NCBI GenBank assembly: GCA_045641625.1
Contig: JAZUHH010000025.1
Location: 4,064 to 68,063 of the forward strand
DNA length: 64,000 nucleotides
Direction: 5' to 3'
Source: UBA1723 sp045641625
Lineage (GTDB): Bacteria; Bacteroidota; Bacteroidia; Bacteroidales; Paludibacteraceae
Each line of letters starts with the position of its first letter. Position 1 is the first letter of the stretch. The position numbers were made by a program, and so were the translations under genes. A model generated the notes under the pieces. It was not told where the DNA came from. It was given only the letters and a program-made list of their open reading frames with translations, and did no database searches. This document shows, one piece after another, positions 35,406 to 44,200 of this stretch.

Positions 35406-37502
35406 ATGAGAAACCTTTATCTATTTTTTACTGCAATCATTCTTTCGACCTCGGGCGCTCAAGCCCAGAAGTCTCTCTACATTCCTCAGGAATGGAGAAA
35501 CAACGCAGATACTCTTCTGTATAGCGAGGTTGATAACGACAACAAGTACACTTGGTCAAAGTCTCGTTCCAAGGAGACTGAGAACTACATTGTCTATTGG
35601 GACAACAAGTACGGCAGCACTTTGCCTACTTACGCCGAGTCTGCCTATAGCGTGGACATTGACGACCTTTTGTCCAAGTGTGAAGGCTTCTATGCCATGA
35701 ATGTTGGAAAGCTTGCCTTTTGCGACGAGAAGAATTCCAACGTGTCAAAGTACAAGATGATGATTCTCCTTAACCACACAACTGACTGGGTGTGCTATGG
35801 AGGAGGTTACGACAATGTAATAGGTGCCTTGTGGCTTAGCCCTAGCACCAGCAAGCCTGTCGGCCATTCAGTCGGTCATGAGGTCGGACACTCGTTCCAA
35901 TATCAGGTCTTTGCGGACTTGAAAGGCAATGCAGGTTTCCGCGCATCCATAGGAATCGGCTCCACATTTTGGGAGCAGACAGCCCAGTGGCAGTCTAACC
36001 AGTCGTATCCGGATTTGAAGTGGGATCAGAGCTGGAACCTGTTCAAGAATACACATAACTATGCAATGACCCATGAGTGGCACAGGTACCAGTCCTATTG
36101 GTGGCACTACTACCTTGCTGAAAAGAACGGTATAGACTATATCGGCAAGCTGTGGAGACACGATCCCGGCAGAGGTGTCGATCCAAACCAGTCCTTGATG
36201 AGCATGTCGGGAATGAGTTCTGACGACTTGTATGACGAGTATTTCCACTACGCCATGAAGTGCGCAACTATGGACTTTGACGTGACAAGAGACGAGGCTG
36301 CTCCTTATATCGGCTCAATGAAGTACGAGTATGTCTCTCTCGGAGGAACAAAGCATCAGGTGTCCTATGCAAGCTGTCCCCAGTCAACAGGTTTCAATGT
36401 CATTCCTTTGAATGTGGCTAAGGCCGGCACTGAGATAACAACGGAGTTCACATCCCTTCCTAACGGTAGTGCCCTTGCAAGCGGAGACTCCAAGAAGTAT
36501 TTTGACGGAGAAAAGTTTACTGATGTCTCTGCTAGCTCGTACAACACTCTTTCCAACTATTCCAAGAGGGGATTCCATCTCGGCTATGTAGCTTTGCTAA
36601 AGGGCGGAGAGCGCAAATATATGTTTGAAGATGAAGTCTATTGCAAAGGCGGAAGCGACAGTGAGGCAAAGAACTGTTCTGTCAGCTGTATAGTGCCGGA
36701 AAATGTGGAGCGTCTGTTCCTGGTAGTTTCTCCAGCTCCGGCAGAGTACATTCAGCACAAGTGGGATGACAATATATTGAACGATGACCAGTGGCCTTAT
36801 ACCGTAGAGTTTACAAATACCAATATCTATGGTGCCGCTGACATTTCAGAAAGCAGGTCTATAAGTGATGTCACACTTGAATATGATGTCTATTTCCCTG
36901 CATCTTCCAAGGATTATGTAGGCTTGAACTTCAAGCTTGACGGCCAGTCACTTTCTTCACTTGGAACAGCATTTCAGATGCAGGCGTCTTCTCTTGGCGG
37001 AGTAATGACGTCGTGGAACAGTGCAGGGCCTTCGGACGGCAAGGCTATGTTCTATGCTGTGGATTCAAACAAGCAGATCAACAATTCCGCATCCACTGCA
37101 AACGGTTACGGACATTGGTTTGACAATAAGGGAAACTTGAGCGCCTATGCCAACGGATATTTCTTCAGCGAGTTTGATCCTAATTCCCTTTCTTTCTCTT
37201 TGGGACAGTATCCGGGAAAAATGAGCAATGGAGCCTCAACGTCAATATCTCAGGCAATCAAGTATCAGAAGAACGGAAAGACTGCTGTGGCGACATTCGT
37301 GTTCAATATCCATTTGTCTTCTGACAGATTGGGTTGTGAGCTGGTTGCCGACAAGGCTTCGGGCGCTGTGTCCCTTTCTGCTGATGAAGTTGTTCCTGTG
37401 GCTGTATATTCCGTCTCTGGTGTGCAAAGAAGAGAGTTGCAGAGAGGAATAAACATTATTCAGATGAGTGACGGATCAACAAGGAAAGTAATAAAGAAGT
37501 AA
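35406..37502 (+). CDS. Secreted DUF6055-like HExxH protein with DUF4859-like domain
   Basis: A 698-residue protein with a signal peptide (LYLFFTAIILSTSGAQA). Residues ~25-330 resemble the DUF6055 family and include the zinc-peptidase motif HEVGHSFQYQ (His 158, Glu 159, His 162) and a downstream FWEQTAQW (Glu 190), a plausible third ligand. A middle beta-rich domain follows, then a region around residues 475-650 resembling DUF4859 (ISDVTLEYDVYFPASSKDYVGLNFKLDG). The last ~50 residues (VPVAVYSVSGVQRRELQRG, terminal RKVIKK) look like a short sorting-domain remnant. I infer a secreted metallopeptidase-like protein, perhaps active on dietary or mucosal proteins or glycoproteins. Catalysis is unproven and the family assignments come from recall of motif and architecture. 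The leader carries the motif ACCTTAATCTAATAC, also found near 30.15 kb. Confidence 0.7.
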   Translation: MRNLYLFFTAIILSTSGAQAQKSLYIPQEWRNNADTLLYSEVDNDNKYTWSKSRSKETENYIVYWDNKYGSTLPTYAESAYSVDIDDLLSKCEGFYAMNVGKLAFCDEKNSNVSKYKMMILLNHTTDWVCYGGGYDNVIGALWLSPSTSKPVGHSVGHEVGHSFQYQVFADLKGNAGFRASIGIGSTFWEQTAQWQSNQSYPDLKWDQSWNLFKNTHNYAMTHEWHRYQSYWWHYYLAEKNGIDYIGKLWRHDPGRGVDPNQSLMSMSGMSSDDLYDEYFHYAMKCATMDFDVTRDEAAPYIGSMKYEYVSLGGTKHQVSYASCPQSTGFNVIPLNVAKAGTEITTEFTSLPNGSALASGDSKKYFDGEKFTDVSASSYNTLSNYSKRGFHLGYVALLKGGERKYMFEDEVYCKGGSDSEAKNCSVSCIVPENVERLFLVVSPAPAEYIQHKWDDNILNDDQWPYTVEFTNTNIYGAADISESRSISDVTLEYDVYFPASSKDYVGLNFKLDGQSLSSLGTAFQMQASSLGGVMTSWNSAGPSDGKAMFYAVDSNKQINNSASTANGYGHWFDNKGNLSAYANGYFFSEFDPNSLSFSLGQYPGKMSNGASTSISQAIKYQKNGKTAVATFVFNIHLSSDRLGCELVADKASGAVSLSADEVVPVAVYSVSGVQRRELQRGINIIQMSDGSTRKVIKK

Positions 37503-37517
37503 TAATATAATCTAATT

Positions 37518-38408
37518 ATGAATAAACTAACTAATAAGGTTTTCTTCGGAGAACACGGATTGACAAGCACAGCGGCAAACCACTTGGCTGAGTTGGCGCA
37601 GGAGATTGTCACAAGCAACAAGTCAAAGCTTGAGCAGACATCTTTTGTTAACGCTTTTGTTGATATAGTCGGCTCTAACAGTGCGGCAAAGCAGGTTCAG
37701 GTTGGCTATTCGCAGGAGAAACTTGACGAGATACAGTCTGTGGTAGAGCAGATCTCCGAAATGAACTCTTTCTGTGCATGGATGCGAGAGGCTGTGAAGG
37801 CCAAAGAAGCTATGGACGAGAAGGTGGCAGAGATGCAACTATGGCAGTGGTGCCAGGACAACGGTATAGAGCAGGAGTGTCTGCCAATGTCTCCAGATCC
37901 TGTGAAGATGGAGGAGATTGTTGACGAACTTAATGTCAAGGAGCGCTGTGAATACTTCGCTCTTGAGGCAAAGGCGGCAACTATAGGCCAGTACATCCAC
38001 CCGGAGGAACCGTTTTCCGAGGCTCGCAAGCGTCTGCATGATATTCTTGCCAATCCGGTTTCTACTGCCGGAGAGGGTGCCTCCCTTTTGATCTATAACT
38101 ACGAGCCTTCAGTTTCGGAAGCTAAGGTCGAGGAACTGTATCTTGCCTTGCAGAAGGAGCACAGACAGAATGAGCAGAAACTAAATCAAATCAAGGCGTC
38201 CTTGAAACTAAGGCTTACAGCCAAGTCTATCGAGCAGCAAAAGGAGTTCGCTGAAAAGACAAACGAGGCAAATGCAAAGATTGCCCGTCAGCAGAGCGAC
38301 TTCGAGAGCTGGAGAGTGAAGGAGAGAGAGCGAATCTCCAAGCTCAAGATTGTAGTGCCTCAGGACTTGCAGAAGACTTATGATTACTTGTCTGCTTTGG
38401 ACAAGTAG
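37518..38408 (+). CDS. Uncharacterised coiled-coil protein
   Basis: A 296-residue, soluble, largely helical protein without signal peptide. It starts MNKLTNKVFFGEHGLTSTAAN. Residues ~1-130 are mixed, with EQTSFVNAFVDIVGS and LQLWQWCQDNGIEQE-like helices. Residues ~195-290 form a long charged helix rich in Glu/Lys/Gln (KEHRQNEQKLNQIKASLKLR, QQKEFAEKTNEANAKIARQQ), a probable coiled coil. I do not recognise the family. It begins 15 bases after the DUF6055-like gene, so the two are probably co-transcribed, yet this product is apparently cytoplasmic. Confidence 0.6.
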   Translation: MNKLTNKVFFGEHGLTSTAANHLAELAQEIVTSNKSKLEQTSFVNAFVDIVGSNSAAKQVQVGYSQEKLDEIQSVVEQISEMNSFCAWMREAVKAKEAMDEKVAEMQLWQWCQDNGIEQECLPMSPDPVKMEEIVDELNVKERCEYFALEAKAATIGQYIHPEEPFSEARKRLHDILANPVSTAGEGASLLIYNYEPSVSEAKVEELYLALQKEHRQNEQKLNQIKASLKLRLTAKSIEQQKEFAEKTNEANAKIARQQSDFESWRVKERERISKLKIVVPQDLQKTYDYLSALDK

Positions 38409-38772
38409 TGTTGGAATATCGCTGGTGCCTGGTACCTGAAGCCGTAAAGGATCTTCTATGCCCGGTTTTGTGGCGACATGGTGGAGAACTTCATAATTTT
38501 TAATTGGGGGCTTCTGCCCCTTGAAAAGGATCATTGGAAACTAATAATTGGCGACAGCGCTCGTGCTGTCGGCCTTTGCCTTGGTCTTTATCTTTGCCTT
38601 TGCCTACATCTCCATCTGTTAGCTGACAGCGTTTGTGCTTTAAGTAGTCGTGTGGCAACATACGACTACTATTTTGTTGTCTATAATTAAAATAAAGGAG
38701 ATGAAATGTTGCACGTTAGCGATTTTTTTAGAACTTTGTGCTAGAATTCGACAATAACAAATTAAAATAATA
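38409..38772. other. Intergenic region with stacked hairpins
   Basis: About 360 bases without a gene. GGGGGC/GCCCC around TTCT (near 38507-38521), CGACAGC/GCTGTCG (about 38552-38571) and the strong stem at 38643-38670 occur in turn, with a CTTTGCC-rich low-complexity tract between them. GAACTTTG (38731-38738) is a one-mismatch -7 box for the next gene. Confidence 0.45.
38643..38670 (+). terminator. GCAA-loop hairpin, probable terminator or stabilising stem
   Basis: AGTAGTCGTGTG (38643-38654) pairs with CATACGACTACT (38659-38670) around a GCAA tetraloop, with one G-T pair. The T tract is weak (ATTTTG). A near-identical stem lies at 40856-40891. Confidence 0.6.
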
Positions 38773-39240
38773 ATGAATATAAAGAAATGTATCTTTTCTG
38801 TATCTTTGTTGCTTGGGTCTTTTAGCGCTTTTGCCGATCCGACTTATATAACAGTAGAGCAGAGGGACGGACAAAAGTTTGACTTCCTTTTGTCAGAGCA
38901 GCCAGTGTTCACTTTCAGTAACGGAGACCTCATTGTAAACGGAGACGCAAGCACTTCGTACGCAATCAGCGGTGTTAAGAACTATCACTTCACAAGCACA
39001 GTTACTGAACTTGGAGTAGTGTCGGCAAACGAGCTTCGTGTGGTTTACATCGACGCTTCGACAATCAAGGTTCAAAACGCAGAGGCTAACGCCGTAGTTT
39101 CTCTTGTAGATGCTTCGGGCAAGGTTGTCTTGTCAGAAAAGACTGACAGCGAGGGTAGTGCAGTTGTAGGTTTGCCTCAGGCTAAGGGCGTGTATGTCCT
39201 TTCCGTTGCAGACAAGTCGTTCAAGGTAATCAGAAAGTAA
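38773..39240 (+). CDS. Small secreted protein with sorting-domain-like C-terminus
   Basis: A 155-residue protein with a signal peptide (CIFSVSLLLGSFSAFA). The mature N-terminus (YITVEQRDGQKFDFLLSEQP) resembles the short module at the start of the FISUMP proteins in this window. The C-terminal ~70 residues (VSANELRVVYIDASTIKVQN, VVSLVDASGKVVLSEKT, GVYVLSVADKSFKVIRK) form strands typical of T9SS type A or similar C-terminal domains. There is no catalytic motif. Its stop codon is followed after three bases by the ATG of the double-FISUMP gene, so the two are translationally linked and may act together at the surface. Confidence 0.65.
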   Translation: MNIKKCIFSVSLLLGSFSAFADPTYITVEQRDGQKFDFLLSEQPVFTFSNGDLIVNGDASTSYAISGVKNYHFTSTVTELGVVSANELRVVYIDASTIKVQNAEANAVVSLVDASGKVVLSEKTDSEGSAVVGLPQAKGVYVLSVADKSFKVIRK

Positions 39241-39243
39241 CGT

Positions 39244-40833
39244 ATGAAGAAATTTTTACTATCGCTATTCGCTTTTGCCTGCCTATGCACAGCATCAGCA
39301 GAATCATATATGTACATTGAGCTGAAGGGAAAACCTGCCACAAAGTACAAGGCAGTAGATGTGGAGGAAGTAACCTTCGAGGAGGAGCAGTTGGTTTCCA
39401 GCGGAGATACAGTCTCTGGCGTGCAAGACGGCTATGAGTACGTAGACCTTGGATTGCCGAGCGGAATTATGTGGGCTACATACAATGTGGGAGCGACTAA
39501 TTCGAGAGAGATTGGTAATTTTTATACTTGGGGAGAGACTGAGCCTAAGGAGGATTATAACGAGTACAATTATAAGTGGTTTCTTAAAGGTAAAAGACCA
39601 GGTGGTATTACTACTTTACTAATTACAAAATACTCAGTTGATGAACGATCTACTCATCCGGATTACGAAGTGGACAGTATCACAACTCTTCTTCCTGAGG
39701 ATGATGCCGCTTCGGTTATTTGGAAGGGCAAATGGAGAATGCCTACTGCTGTTGAATTTGCAGAGTTGCGTAATAACTGCGATTTCGAGCCAGAATATGA
39801 CGCTGATGAAAATGTAATTGGCGTTGTCGCAACAAGTATGATTAATGGCAATATAGTGTATTTCCCTATGGGAGATAGCTCAAATAACACAGATTCTAAT
39901 TATTACTGGACTGCATCTTTGATACCAGAAAATAGTCATGGAGGATTCGAAGCAGTAGCTGCTTTATTGGCAAGTTCGGGTTATTCCATTTATAGTCGTA
40001 TTCTTCTTCCTCGTGACAATGCAGCCGAGGTTCGCGCCGTGTTCCAAGGAGAGAGAAAGCCAGAGATAATTACCTATATGACAGTACACCTTGCGAATGG
40101 AGAGACAGAAAAGTATGACATTGAGGAAGTTAAAGACGTTAGGTTTTATGAGGTGTATGACGATTTCGGTGTAACTGTTTCGGGCAAGATTGCCGATTAC
40201 GAGTATGTGGATTTGGGCTTGGAGGACGGAACTTTGTGGGCTGTCTATAACGTAGGAGCAACTTCTCCGACAAGCTCCAACTCTTACTTTGCTTTTGGCG
40301 AGACTGAAACAAAGGAGGTTTATGCAGACATTACATACAAGTGGGCTTCGGAAAAATCGAAGGCGAATCCGACTGCATTGTTTGAAACAACAAAATACAC
40401 AGGACGAATCCCTAATAGAGAAGGATTCATAGACGGATTGACTGAACTACTGCCAGAAGACGATGCAGCAACTGCTAATTGGGGTGAAGACTGGGAAACT
40501 CCGTCAATGAACGAGTGGAAAACTCTATACAACTCTTGTGATTGGGTTTGGGTGGAGAATTTCAATGATTCAGGTGTGGATGGTATGCTAGGGACAAGCA
40601 AGAATAATGGGAATACCCTCTTCTTGCCTGACGCAGGATATAGGCAGGATGACGAATTGTATGATACAAGTTTGTTGGGTAGAACACTCTATATGACAAA
40701 CACAATTGATGTTATGACCAACTATAGTTATGCTAATTTGGATGCTACTATCGAAAGACAGCGTCTTGTTACTTTTAATGCTATTTCCCGCTCAGTCGGT
40801 AAACTTGTAAGACCAGTAGCAAAGAAGAAGTAG
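39244..40833 (+). CDS. Secreted protein with two tandem FISUMP-like domains
   Basis: A 529-residue protein with a signal peptide (FLLSLFAFACLCTASA). Two copies of a ~250-residue unit follow. Each starts with the small module (YIELKGKPATKYKAVDVEEV; VHLANGETEKYDIEEVKDVRF) and then carries the FISUMP blocks YEYVDLGLPSGIMWATYNVGA / YEYVDLGLEDGTLWAVYNVGA, FYTWGETEPKE / YFAFGETETKE and LLPEDDAA. The copies have diverged well beyond recent duplication. The protein ends in RPVAKKK; the remnant 200 bases downstream ends in RPVAK. The function of the domain is unknown. It is linked to the small secreted protein upstream and ends in the terminator at 40856. Confidence 0.8.
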   Translation: MKKFLLSLFAFACLCTASAESYMYIELKGKPATKYKAVDVEEVTFEEEQLVSSGDTVSGVQDGYEYVDLGLPSGIMWATYNVGATNSREIGNFYTWGETEPKEDYNEYNYKWFLKGKRPGGITTLLITKYSVDERSTHPDYEVDSITTLLPEDDAASVIWKGKWRMPTAVEFAELRNNCDFEPEYDADENVIGVVATSMINGNIVYFPMGDSSNNTDSNYYWTASLIPENSHGGFEAVAALLASSGYSIYSRILLPRDNAAEVRAVFQGERKPEIITYMTVHLANGETEKYDIEEVKDVRFYEVYDDFGVTVSGKIADYEYVDLGLEDGTLWAVYNVGATSPTSSNSYFAFGETETKEVYADITYKWASEKSKANPTALFETTKYTGRIPNREGFIDGLTELLPEDDAATANWGEDWETPSMNEWKTLYNSCDWVWVENFNDSGVDGMLGTSKNNGNTLFLPDAGYRQDDELYDTSLLGRTLYMTNTIDVMTNYSYANLDATIERQRLVTFNAISRSVGKLVRPVAKKK

Positions 40834-40855
40834 TCATGAGATTGGTTTTTGAATC

Positions 40856-40891
40856 AAAAAGTAGTCGTATGTCACATACGGCTACTTTTTT
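40856..40891 (+). terminator. Rho-independent terminator
   Basis: AAAAAGTAGTCGTATG (40856-40871) pairs with CATACGGCTACTTTTT around a TCA loop and runs into T. The stem nearly repeats the one at 38643. Confidence 0.85.
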
Positions 40892-41045
40892 AATTATAGA
40901 AAGTTTGTCCCGGAAATGTGTTATGTTTATTCTAATGTAAAAGATTCTTAGCTTTAAAATTTGTTTCTCATATTCCTTTGTTATGAGTTTTGTCTTTGAT
41001 TTTTAATGTGTTAATTCGGTTACCAAGCTTCTAAACCTCAACTTT
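40892..41045. other. AT-rich gap between the FISUMP gene and its remnant
   Basis: No gene or clear signal seen. The reading frame of the remnant is closed by a stop at 41004-41006. Confidence 0.4.
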
Positions 41046-41162
41046 TTAGCGGACGAGAGCAATAGTAACAGCGCTTACTACCTCAGCTTCGGTTCTAGCG
41101 GTGAGAACACGGACGACAACTATCGCGACTACGGGCACACTGTCCGTCCTGTCGCAAAATAA
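41046..41162 (+). pseudogene. Orphan 3' fragment of a FISUMP gene
   Basis: The 38 codons before the TAA at 41160 translate as LADESNSNSAYYLSFGSSGE, then NTDDNYRDYGHTVRPVAK. This is the usual C-terminal end of FISUMP proteins (Ser/Asn-rich, AYYLSF, then YGHTVRPV). No start codon or N-terminal part exists: the frame is blocked 40 bases upstream and the preceding DNA is AT-rich, while the fragment itself is GC-richer. Its own terminator hairpin is intact at 41184. I read it as a deletion or recombination remnant of a paralogue that once stood here, or of a gene-conversion donor. Confidence 0.8.
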
Positions 41163-41183
41163 TTAAGATTGGTATAATCTCAT

Positions 41184-41207
41184 GGCGATTTAGGTCGCCT
41201 TTTTTTG
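41184..41207 (+). terminator. Rho-independent terminator behind the FISUMP remnant
   Basis: GGCGA (41184-41188) pairs with TCGCC (41195-41199) around TTTAGG, then seven or more T. Confidence 0.75.
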
Positions 41208-41215
41208 TTTGTGCT

Positions 41216-41249
41216 TTTGGTGAAAATTTCCAACTTTTGACTATCTTTG
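41216..41249 (+). promoter_or_regulatory. Promoter of dnaE
   Basis: TTTG (41216-41219), 22 bases, TATCTTTG (41242-41249). It lies directly after the remnant's terminator and 24 bases before the dnaE ATG. Confidence 0.65.
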
Positions 41250-41273
41250 CATAATCTTAATTACGATAAACCC

Positions 41274-44200
41274 ATGACAGAATTTGTTCACCTACATGTT
41301 CACTCGCACTACTCCATGCTTGATGGTATGAGCAAGGTGCCTGACCTTGTGGACAAGTGCATGAAAAACGGAATGCACGCCATAGCACTTACTGACCACG
41401 GTTGCATGTTTGGAATCAAGGATTTGTGCGACTATGTGGGTAAGGTGAACGGAGCGCCAAAGAAGAAAATCAAGGAGTGTAAGGAGGAAATAGGCAAGAC
41501 AACTGACGAGGCCAAACTTGCCGAACTAAACGAGAAGCTTGCTAAACTTGAGGCTGATGCAGCTTCTTTCATTCCGTTCAAGCCGATTATTGGAACGGAG
41601 GCTTACTGTGCTCGTCGAACTTTGCATGACAAGGACAAGACCTACAAGGAGATCGATCCCGAAACAGGTAAGGAATTTATTCCTGACCGTAACGGTTGGC
41701 ACCTTATCTTGTTGGCGAAAAATAAGACTGGCTATCTTAATCTGTGCAAGCTTGCATCTCAAGCCTATGTTGATGGAATGTACGGAAAGCCACGTATTGA
41801 CAAGATAATTCTCGAGAAATATCATGAGGGACTTATCGTGTGTTCCGCTTGTCTTGGAGGAGAGATTCCTCAGAAGATTATAGGTGGTGACCTGAAGGGA
41901 GCAGAGGAGTCGATAATGTGGTTCAAGGGAATATTTGGCGATGACTACTATATCGAACTTCAGCGTCACAAGACTGACAAGCCAAATGCTTCTACTGAAA
42001 CCTATGAGCGACAGATGGAGGTAGAACCACACCTTATAGCATTGGCAAAGAAGTGCGGTGTTAAGATTATCTGTACCAATGACGTTCACTTTGTAGAAGA
42101 GAATCACGGCGAGGCTCACGAGCGTCTCGTGTGTCTGTCTATAGGTGTTGACTACGATGACCCGAACCGAAAGATGATGTACACCAAGCAGGAGTGGTTG
42201 AAGACTCCTGACGAGATGGCTGACATTTTCTCTGACATTCCAGAAGCCCTAAGCAATACTCTCGAGATTGCTGACAAGGTCGAGGTATATTCTATCGACA
42301 GCGGTCCGATCATGCCTAAATATGACATCCCGGCAGAATTCGGAACTGAAGAGCAGTATCGCCAGAGATTTACAGACGAGGACATCTTCAACGAATTCAC
42401 TAGAGACGAGAAAGGTAATGTAGTGCTTTCAAAGGAGGACGCCGACAAGAAGATTCAGCGTCTTGGCGGATATGAAAAGCTCTACCGAATAAAGCTTGAG
42501 GCAGACTATTTGAACAAGCTTGCATGGGAAGGTGCTGCCATGCGTTATGGAGCGAAGCTTACATGGAACGCAGAAGAGAACCAGTATGAAGTGGATCTGG
42601 AGCAGAAAGCCAAGGACCAGATCATATTCGAGCTGTACATCATGAAGACCATGGGTTTCCCGGGATACTTCCTTATTGTGCAGGACTATATCCGTGCGGC
42701 ACGTCAGGAGCTTGGAATGTTCGTAGGTCCCGGTCGTGGTTCTGCGGCAGGTTCCGTGGTCGCATACTGTTTGAAGATTACTGATATTGACCCTCTTACT
42801 TATGACCTTCTGTTCGAGAGATTCTTGAATCCCGACCGTATATCACTTCCCGATATTGATGTGGATTTCGAGGACACAGGTAAGATTATCGAGTGGGTTA
42901 CAAAGAAATACGGAGCCGAGAAGGTGGCTCGAATCATCACTTACGGAACAATGGCTACCAAGTCGGCGTTGGCCGATGTGGCTCGTGTCCAGAAGGTCCC
43001 ATTGGATGAGGTTGCCCGTTTGAAGAAGCTTGTTCCTGACAAGTTTGACGATGTCATTGATCCAGAGACTGGCAAGACATTCGGATCTTCGGGAAAGAAA
43101 CCGCCAAAAGTGAAACTGAAGAACTGCTTCAAGTATATTCCCGAACTGAAGGAGGCAAGGTATTCGGAAGACAAGAATATCTCTACCATGTGCGAGTATG
43201 CGGAGCAGTTGGAGGATACTAACCGACAGATTGGTATCCATGCCTGCGGTGTGATCATCGGTGCAGATGACCTTACAAACTTTGCTCCGATGTGTACTGT
43301 CAAGGATAAGGAGACTGACCGTGACGTTCTTGTGACGCAGTATGACGGACACGTTATCGAGAGTGTCGGACTCATCAAGATGGACTTCTTGGGTTTGATC
43401 ACCCTTACCCTTATCAAGACAACGATCCAGAACGTAAAGAAGTCAAAGGGAATAGACGTTGACATCGACCATATTCCTCTTGACGACGAACTTACATACA
43501 AACTCTTTGGAGAGGGCCGAACCATCGGAGTGTTCCAGTTCGAAAGCCCCGGTATGCAGAAGTACCTGCGCGAGCTTAAGCCGTCAGTAATCACTGACTT
43601 GATCGCGATGAATGCCCTTTATCGTCCAGGTCCAATCGCCTACATCCCTACGTTCATCAATCGTAAGCACGGACGAGAGGAAATCAAGTACGACCTTCCG
43701 ATCATGGAGAAGTACCTTGGTGACAGTTACGGAGTTACTGTTTATCAGGAGCAGGTTATGCTCTTGTCAAGACTTTTGGCGGGATTTACACGTGGACAGT
43801 CCGACTCTCTGCGTAAGGCGATGGGTAAGAAGATCTTTGCCATGCTGGAGCAGCTCAAGCCTTTGTTCATAGAGGGTGCCATGAAGAACCCTAACATCCG
43901 TGACGGCCTTACTGAGCCGATGGATGACGACAAGTTGCGCCAGACACTAGAGAAGATTTGGAAGGACTGGGAGGCGTTCGCATCCTATGCCTTCAACAAG
44001 TCGCATGCCGCATGCTACGCTTGGGTGGCTTACCAGACAGGTTATCTGAAGGCGCATTTCCCTGCCGAATATCTTGCAGCCAACCTTACCATAAGCCAGG
44101 ACTCCATCACCGAAGTCCAGAAGTTCATGGAGGAGTGCAAGGCTATGAAGATAAAGACTCTTTGCCCTGATGTCAACGAATCGGACCTTAACTTCTCGGT

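Noticed and set aside
38589..38596. TATCTTTG box at 38589
   Set aside because: It lies in a CTTTGCC low-complexity tract, has no upstream TTTG at suitable spacing, and is about 180 bases from the next start with a hairpin in between.
38478..38690. 70-codon frame in the hairpin-rich intergenic region
   Set aside because: Encoded largely by inverted repeats and a CTTTGCC-rich tract; no protein-like composition.
41247..41273. Upstream TTG start for dnaE
   Set aside because: It overlaps the TATCTTTG promoter box; the ATG at 41274 begins right at the PHP domain motif.
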